A DNA stretch of 64,000 nucleotides from Oryzias latipes (lineage: Eukaryota > Chordata > Actinopteri > Beloniformes > Adrianichthyidae). Shown piece after piece: positions 57,701-64,000 of the stretch. The position numbers and the translations under genes were made by a program. Position 1 is the first letter of the stretch. Each line of letters begins with the position of its first letter. The notes under the pieces were generated by a model. The model saw only the letters and a program-made list of their open reading frames with translations, searched no databases and had not been told where the DNA came from. The stretch covers positions 15,098,331 to 15,162,330 of the forward strand of contig NC_019871.2 in the NCBI RefSeq assembly GCF_002234675.1. The letters are read 5' to 3'.

Positions 57701-59173
57701 GTTACATCTGCAGTCCTCTCAAACATTTTGATAGCTGAACACCATCGAGGAGCATGCTTACTTTTTGGTGGCCTCTCCAGGGGACAGGGAGGTGGCCACC
57801 GAGCTTCCAGGCTGAGTCACATAGAAGTGCTGTTGTTCATTTCTGGTTGGTGTTATCAGGCATTCGTGCTCGTGACCCCACACAACCAGGTCAAGAAAGT
57901 CATCCAAGAATTGCTCAGGAATGTAATTTGTGGGACCATGCTTGCTCCTAAACAGCAAACACAAAGAAGAAAAATAAAGTTCGCAGATCAGAATAACGTT
58001 GCTTCATTCTCAGAAGTTTGATAAAGTGACTAGTAATTTGTAATTGCAAATTAAAAAACTTTATTTAAATTTATTGTCATTGCCAAAGCCTACTTCTGCA
58101 TATCTGTAAGCTCAAAAGCTTTGACTGGGTCACACCCATTTATAGATTGATGCACTCACCTGTTCTGGTGGATTGTAAAAAGATTAAACCAGTCATCTTG
58201 GTCTTCTTTGGGGCGAAGCATGGAAACCTGCTTGTTGACAAACATCCTGTACAATCGCTCATCTGGAATTGAACCTTTTTATCCAAAATGTGAGCAGAAC
58301 ACCTGCATTATTTTCAGAAATGAACTAACGTGCTCATCCTGGAACACAAACTCACCAAGACCAAATAACGCCAGTTTGGTGTTGCCTTTCTGCATCAGGA
58401 TGGGACTGATTTCTATCCTCTCCACTGAGTTTGAGTGACCAAAATGGTTCACGAGGCCAGCTGCACTGAGCAGATCAAGAGCACACAGACCTTCAGCCTG
58501 GATAGAAATAAAGACAACATTACAAATACTAACGTCTGGCTGTTGTGATTAATTTTCTAAACAGTAGAAACAACTCACCCCAGTTGGGTCATCATGATTG
58601 CCGTGAATGCTGAAGACAGGGATGGATATGTTGAGGTTTTCGTCCTGATAGTTCACCCAGGGAAACCTACAATGCAACAATACATATTTGGTCAGTTTCT
58701 ATAGTAGAAAACACAGAAAAGAACAAAATCCGAACTCACTGGGTGGTGTTAAAGTTGGTGGTTTGGTCACTGAGAATATTAAAGGTCACAGGAGAATCTC
58801 CCATGCAGTATTTTCTCAGCAGCGTGGTGCAGATGTGGAGGCTTCGGCGTGACGGCTTGTTGTCATGAAACAAATCTCCGCCCAGAAGGATGAAATCAAC
58901 TTTTTTGTCTTTTGCACACTGAAGGATTTCCTCAAATGTCTGGTAGGTATCATTGCCCCGAATGGCATTTTTCTCTAGGTAACCCAGGTGAACATCTGTA
59001 GCAATGAGGATCTTAAAGGTATCCTCATCATCCCTTAAAAAAAGCAAATATCCAAAGAAATTTATTGAATCAAATTACTACTGCAAGCTCTTTTACATTC
59101 ATCTCTTCTTTATATACATTTGAAATAACATTCAAAGGTTTAAATCAACTCACAGGGTGTTTTCTGAGGACAT
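54732..59173 (-). CDS. mre11: Double-strand-break repair nuclease MRE11 (18 coding exons, 694 aa)
   Basis: Catalytic subunit of the MRE11-RAD50-NBS1 complex. Exons: 59173-59154, 59033-58740, 58666-58579, 58497-58356, 58274-58160, 57947-57762, 57680-57509, 57432-57352, 57251-57122, 56889-56789, 56707-56537, 56451-56392, 56327-56147, 55619-55533, 55391-55330, 55252-55191, 55049-54959, 54773-54732 (2085 nt with stop). Metal-binding phosphoesterase residues fall at the human numbering: D20 and H22 (TDVHLG), D60 (GGDLFH), N128/H129/D130 (GNHDD), H217, H245 and H247 (GHEHE). Next come the capping domain, a conserved [12 protein letters not shown] region, a Gly/Arg motif (564-580, [18 protein letters not shown]) that is arginine-methylated in mammals, and an acidic end [14 protein letters not shown]. 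Human MRE11 is 708 aa. No sign of damage. Confidence 0.97.
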
Positions 59174-59233
59174 GATGAGGTCGGAAGTAGAGAAGTCGGG
59201 CCCAAGAAAGCAGTTAGCACAATGTCACCTCTG

Positions 59234-60338
59234 CAGAAAATAAAACAAATCAAATCCTTTGCAGTTCATATGCAAACTACAAATATGTTAAAACGAATGA
59301 GATGGCTCTTCTTATGATAAGAATGTGTTTGCTCCAAAATCTCAAACTGCTGTGTCACTTTGCTACAGCATTTCCATGTTTGTTTCCGATCCTCACAGGT
59401 GGTTTCTTCCGATTCTTCCATTTTAAGAAAATTGTCCCTCCCCACTGTCACCCTTACTCAGAATGGGGATAGAATTGAGAACGTAATTTGTATAGGCCAT
59501 TATTATTATTACACAGTTCTGGCTGAATAGAATTTGATTATATATTTAATATTTTATGACGTAATTTACAACAATCCCTGGATTTGATGTGTCTTTCTTC
59601 AATGTTGTGCTTTAAGACAATTGGCAATGAATAATTGGCAATGAATAAATACACAAAATGTAATTAAATACAATCTGACAATGTGTTTTCGAAAGCATTT
59701 TTTCCAGCTGTTTTATGAGTACCGTATATATATAAAACAGTTTATCAAATTACAAATTAATGCATACATTTGTAAATGATTTGTGAACTTAGAATTTCTA
59801 GCCTTTGCTTTATTTGTTGTAAAGATTGCAATTTTCACTTTCTGCATATTCTTAGGTATTACTGATTATTATTGTAGCTGTATATTTACCAATGGGTTGT
59901 TTTAATGTATGATTCTTTCTTAGACCAGGACACACTTATTGAATTTCATTCATTGTACTTAACTTGTGATGTGACAAACAATCAATGCCAATCAAAGATC
60001 TATCCATTTAGTATGTAAAGGGTAACTTTGAAAAACAACAAAACAATTAAGAGTAATACTAAACAAAATATTTTTAAGTATAATATTTTAAAATTTTGCT
60101 AAAACAAAACATTGATCAACTTAAATGAAAAGAAACTGTTCAGAGAGCTAGCTTACAGCCCGCGAGCTGACCACCACGTTTTAAGCCCGAGAGCACAGCA
60201 ACAACATAGAACATGTTTAAAGAGAAAGCAAAAGACAATGCGGAACTGAGAGGTCAATTGGTCAAAATAGTAGTTTAGCGTCAACTTTTAATAAAAACCA
60301 AGAGAGAATGGATACAAAAATGAGCCTTTGTAACCCAC
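59234..60338. other. First (5' UTR) intron of mre11
   Basis: AT-rich, no gene or bounded repeat seen. Confidence 0.4.
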
Positions 60339-60400
60339 CTTTACGGCGCATTATTTACAACCTCATTTTGCCCCAAACTTCCCGGCAACTCTTGCAAGCA
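60339..60400 (-). other. Probable non-coding first exon of mre11
   Basis: On the minus strand GCGCCGTAAAG is followed by the donor GTGGGT at 60338. An acceptor TTTTCTGCAG near 59232 would join it to the exon with the start codon. The 5' limit is inferred from the promoter position. Confidence 0.4.
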
Positions 60401-60840
60401 TCACCCCGCCCCTTTGCGAAGGACTATGGGAAATGTAGTTTAATCCGAAACCTGACTGTGAAATAATCAGGAAAATGAACTGCATTTCCGGTGTGTCGCT
60501 GGTGTATGTTCGTTTTAATCACAGTGGAGAACCGTTGGCACACTTGTTCATGCCCAAACGTTTCCATTTGACGGAGTTTAATCCATCATGTGTCTAACGG
60601 GCCGTCCTAGAATGGAAATTATTCACATACTTCAGAAGCCCTTGTTGCCTCTGTGCGCTGGGAAGGCTTTAGGATTTTTTGTGTTTTTTTTTACACTACC
60701 AAAATGGTGTGTTTTGGCGGTGTGCACAAGAGAAATGTTAGCTAGTAAACTAAACTGGACGCTAGAGGGAAATTTCGGCACTCATTAGCTTCGTTGGAAG
60801 AGTTTTCTTACTGTTGGAGCGCCGTTCATTGGGCTGTTTT
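60401..60840. promoter_or_regulatory. Bidirectional promoter between mre11 and cep57
   Basis: The start codons of the two divergent genes are 1.7 kb apart, and the first exons probably only about 100-450 bp apart. The stretch is richer in CpG than its flanks (CCCGCCCC, TTTGCGAAGG, TTCCGGTGTGTCGC) and has no TATA box, as expected for housekeeping genes. Confidence 0.6.
60427..60439 (-). promoter_or_regulatory. ZNF143/THAP11-type promoter motif
   Basis: ACTACATTTCCCA on the minus strand matches the conserved promoter motif ACTAYRNNNCCCR at every fixed position. The wider sequence ACTACATTTCCCATAGTCC fits the usual ZNF143 extension. The motif is common in bidirectional housekeeping promoters. 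Confidence 0.7.
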
Positions 60841-63800
60841 ATGGAGACCCTTTCAAAAAGCCTTGCAGCTGATTCCGCCCGAGTAAAGGTAGTTCTACTT
60901 TTAATAACTAAAATCAAGCAAACAAAAACCTCATTCTTTACTGCGGAAGCTTCTATTACTTTATGCAATAAAATAAAGTGAAATGTTCAGCTGTGTTTTG
61001 CACTTATACTTTATTTAATCTGCTTTAGTTTCTATTCAGTTATAAATGATGATGATTTTTGTTTGATCATTTACTCCCGGTCAGTTCGCAGTGTTCTAGA
61101 GCAGGCTGTTGATGTGGATCCTGTTAAAGATGCTGTTGTTTTTGTGCAGGGCTATCATGCAGGGGCTATGCCCGACAGTGTTTCCATGTCCTCCTATAAA
61201 GATTATCCAGCTCACTGCCCCTTTGTCAGCACACTGGTGCATCATACCCCACAAACACGTATTCAATACTCGCGTTGTCCAGCATCCCCCAGCAAAGCCT
61301 TCCCTGAAACAAAAAGGGCAGGTATGTTTTAATGTTCTTTTTGTTTTTGCACAAGTGTGTGAGTTCATTGCACGACGCTACCAATATTCCATTCAAACTT
61401 TGTGGTGTGTCGAAGCTCCATGGTGACACAGGAAACATGATGCTGCACACCCTGAGTGTCTCAGTTGCGGCGTTACTTACTCGTTCCTCCACATCATCTT
61501 CTGTACTCAGAGTCCTCCTCATCTCCAACAAATGCCATGTTACACTTGTCTGTGGCTACCTCCCCAAAGTCTTTAAAGCCTCTGTGCACGTGTGAAATAA
61601 CCATTTAATCTCCGCTCCACACAGCAATCTTATCTGCCCTGAGAAACCTCCAGGAGAAGATTAGGAGGTTGGAGTTGGACAAAGGGGAAGGAGTTCTCCA
61701 AGTTGGAGAAAATGATATATCCCACAGAGTTCTGCCAAGTGAGCGTGTTTCACAGAGTCTCTTAAATGATCAGATAGACACAGCAAGAAGGGAGGACAGC
61801 CATTCTCGTAGCAACCAAGGTGAGTATACCAGAAACGTGTGTATATTTCTTACTTTTTAAACTTTTTCCCCCTAGTTTCTATTTCTCATTTACCTCCATC
61901 TCATTGGTAGCCTTGATCACCCACCTTGCTGCAGCAGAGTCTCGCTGTGCAAAGCTGGAGCGACAGCTGGAGTACATGAGGAGAATGTTGCGCAGTGACA
62001 GGGCACATGGGACCAGGCTGCACAGTCAGGTGGTTCACTGATGAATGCAAGAATACAAAATTTAAACAGTAAAATTTAAAGAAAATATTTAAAGAACACT
62101 TTTGGTTTGTTTTCTTTTTCATACAGGAATTCACAAAGAATCCAAATGCAGCCAATAAACCAGCCGGGATGGAAAAGCTGGAGAAACTGGAGGAGGAGTA
62201 TTTAAGGCTGAGATGCGCACAGCAAAATGCAGAGGTGCATCAAGTAATATATAAATAATAGAAAAATATACAATGTAAAATATTGTTACGACTACCTATG
62301 CTATTATTTGGAAACTACTTTGGTTGGAAAACACAAAATGATTTTTTTTATTTGTTTGTTTTTTGAGATTACATAGATTTTATTCAGAGATAGTTTAAGT
62401 GTTTTACCAGTTCATGCCAAAGAAATGTTTACTAAAAAAAAAAAAATTCTGCTCTTGATTGATTTTTTTCTTTGTGTCATTAAAAATATAATTTTGATGT
62501 TTAAAAAAATGTGCATCACTTTAAATTGTCCATATTTCCCAATCCTGCATTTTCACTTTCACTAGAAATTATTTATTGTAATAATACAATATAGGGTTTT
62601 TATGAATGCTATGACAGTAACTGATGCTTAAATTCAGAATATTAATCTCATCATGAACTAACTAACATTGGTTTCTTTTGTTTTATCAGACGAAAATCCT
62701 TGAATTGGAGGAAAAAGTACAAGAAGAGGAACACCAGAGAAAGCTTATGCAGGATAGAGCTAAACTGGTACAAAAATACTGTTTAGCCTTATCTTTATCC
62801 ATTTTTATGTATTTATAACATATGCATTTTTATTTTAAGATTCAGAGGGGAATGGAAGCTAATAGGATCTTGCTGCAGTCAGTGTCCCCTGCTCTGTCCA
62901 AATGGTCTAAAGGGAAAATATTGATTTCAGAGGTAAGAAGCTTTGGGTGAGAAGCAGTTAAACCTTTTTTGAGCACCTTTCATAAGAGATAATCTATCTT
63001 AATCTAAATTTAACTCCATTTATTGGTTTAATTATTTTAAACCAATCCAACATTTGAGATTATTCAGAGGTTTTTTAATTGTGTGAATTTGCATTGTGCA
63101 TAGAAGTGCATCTAGTTGCATTTTTTGCACAATGTCAAAGATATTTAAATCTGTTGAATAATGATGGGTAACTTCAAACAGACAGTTTTTAAAGTCTCAT
63201 CTAAAGATCATATTTGTGAAAGATGTATTATCTTTCCAACCCAGTCTAGGTTGTAACTTTCATAAGGTTTTTTTACTCTACACTTTGTACTTAATGATAA
63301 AATAAAATTGCTATATATTTTTCTAACTTTATTTATAACAACAAAAGTCAAGATTTGTTTTGCTATTTACTATTCAATGGCAGATATGTTAATACCCCGG
63401 TTTGAAGAAAACATAGATCCGTGCATTGTTTTAACTCTTTTCAGGAACCTTCTCCACGTCAGGTGACCCACATGGAGCCACACTACAGACTGAATCTCAG
63501 AGATGTGCCTTTTGTTGCTGGAACGGTACTGTTGACATTTATAATTTGTTGCCACAGCACAGGATGAAAATCATTTAACGTTCTTTTGTTCCGACCGTTT
63601 TCCTCTCACTCTGCCTTCCCGCCTTGTTGGGTTTCAGTCGGCTGGCAGCAGCCACTCAGTCAGAGCTAATGTCCAGGCAGTGCTGTCCCTCCTCAAACAA
63701 CACCAGCCACACCTCTGCAACCGCTGCGTCCTGCTTTCCAACTCAAACTCCTGTGGGACAGGTTTCCAGAAGCGTTCTGACTGTTCTTCCTCCTCTTGTG

Positions 63801-64000
63801 CCAGTGAGGAGGGACTCTCTGAGCTTCTGCAAGCTCTTCAGGATGAGCTGAGACTGATGAGTGTGTAAGGAAAATCAGAATAACATCTTTTGGAGGGACA
63901 TTTCGGCATTATGCTAAGTTTTCTACATTCTGCAACAGGGAGCAGGATAAGTTGATGTTGCAGTTGGAGAACAATGTGTCTGAAGAGAAGAGGAAGGAGC
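60841..64000 (+). CDS. cep57: CEP57-family centrosomal protein, 5' part (10 exons in window, runs off the edge)
   Basis: Coiled-coil protein of the centrosome that helps anchor microtubules. Exons: 60841-60888, 61150-61321, 61625-61819, 61911-62029, 62127-62234, 62690-62767, 62840-62932, 63445-63525, 63638-63864, 63939-64000 and on; phases agree and give 394 codons. Landmarks: SPSKAFPETKRAAILSALRN then LQEKIRRLEL (start of the centrosome-localising coiled coil), KLERQLEYMRRML, a coiled coil LEEKVQEEEHQRKLMQ, then PHYRLNLRDVPFVAG, the signature before the C-terminal microtubule-binding coiled coil, and SELLQALQDELRLMSVEQ. The motif PHYRL...PFVAG and the SPSK segment favour CEP57; EEEHQRKL is closer to its paralogue CEP57L1, which remains possible. 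The start (METLSKSLAADS) is the best in-phase ATG before a good donor. Confidence 0.85.

Noticed and set aside
57677-58021. Plus-strand frame of 114 codons antisense to mre11
   Set aside because: It is the shadow of conserved mre11 exons on the other strand.
60588-60788. Frame starting MCLTGRPRME as the start of cep57
   Set aside because: It has no donor in phase with the next exon. The ATG at 60841 with a GTAGTT donor at 60889 fits the phase and gives a compact first exon.

Overview
The window is nuclear DNA of a ray-finned fish, most probably a teleost. It is AT-rich, its genes are split into many short exons with GT-AG introns, and its protein sequences are clearly vertebrate. The spaces between exons hold repeats common in fish genomes: TA-, TTAA- and 8-bp-target miniature transposons, a LINE tail ending in an ATTGA-type repeat, a Penelope-like element and SINE-like copies. 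I spliced every gene by hand from splice sites, reading phase and family similarity. Nothing bacterial, CRISPR-like or organellar is present.

Layout. From the left: fxyd6 (minus, coding 5570-1915), a Na,K-ATPase regulator; tmprss13 (minus, 18601-11025), a type II transmembrane serine protease; il10ra (plus, 24395-27430), the ligand-binding IL-10 receptor chain; a very small membrane protein in the position and orientation of SMIM35 (minus, 31992-30918); tmprss4 (plus, 42368-51708), a second membrane serine protease; mre11 (minus, 59173-54732), the DNA double-strand-break nuclease; and the 5' part of a cep57-family centrosome gene (plus, from 60841, running off the right edge). The first five keep the order and orientation known from human 11q23 (FXYD6, TMPRSS13, IL10RA, SMIM35, TMPRSS4). 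mre11 and cep57 belong to human 11q21, so in this fish the two segments are joined near position 53,000.

How the genes relate. The left block mixes epithelial membrane proteins (FXYD6, two matriptase-like proteases, a small membrane protein) with a cytokine receptor. tmprss13 and il10ra diverge from a 5.8-kb spacer. tmprss4 and mre11 converge. mre11 and cep57 diverge from a promoter of about 500 bp that carries a ZNF143/THAP11-type motif and probably serves both housekeeping genes.

Repeats. The most unusual structure is at 19,499-20,391. It is a Penelope-like insertion with a 15-bp target-site duplication, built as two head-to-head inverted copies that each carry a hammerhead-ribozyme-like core, and it is itself split by a LINE tail with its own 8-bp duplication. 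A hAT element at 32,606-33,585 contains a nested 124-bp near-perfect palindrome. Two 0.6-kb TA-flanked miniature transposons lie in opposite orientation on either side of the fxyd6-tmprss13 spacer. I found no new multi-gene system; the novelty lies in the nested elements, a possible second signal-peptide exon and a GC-AG intron in il10ra, and the Lys/Cys-rich microprotein.
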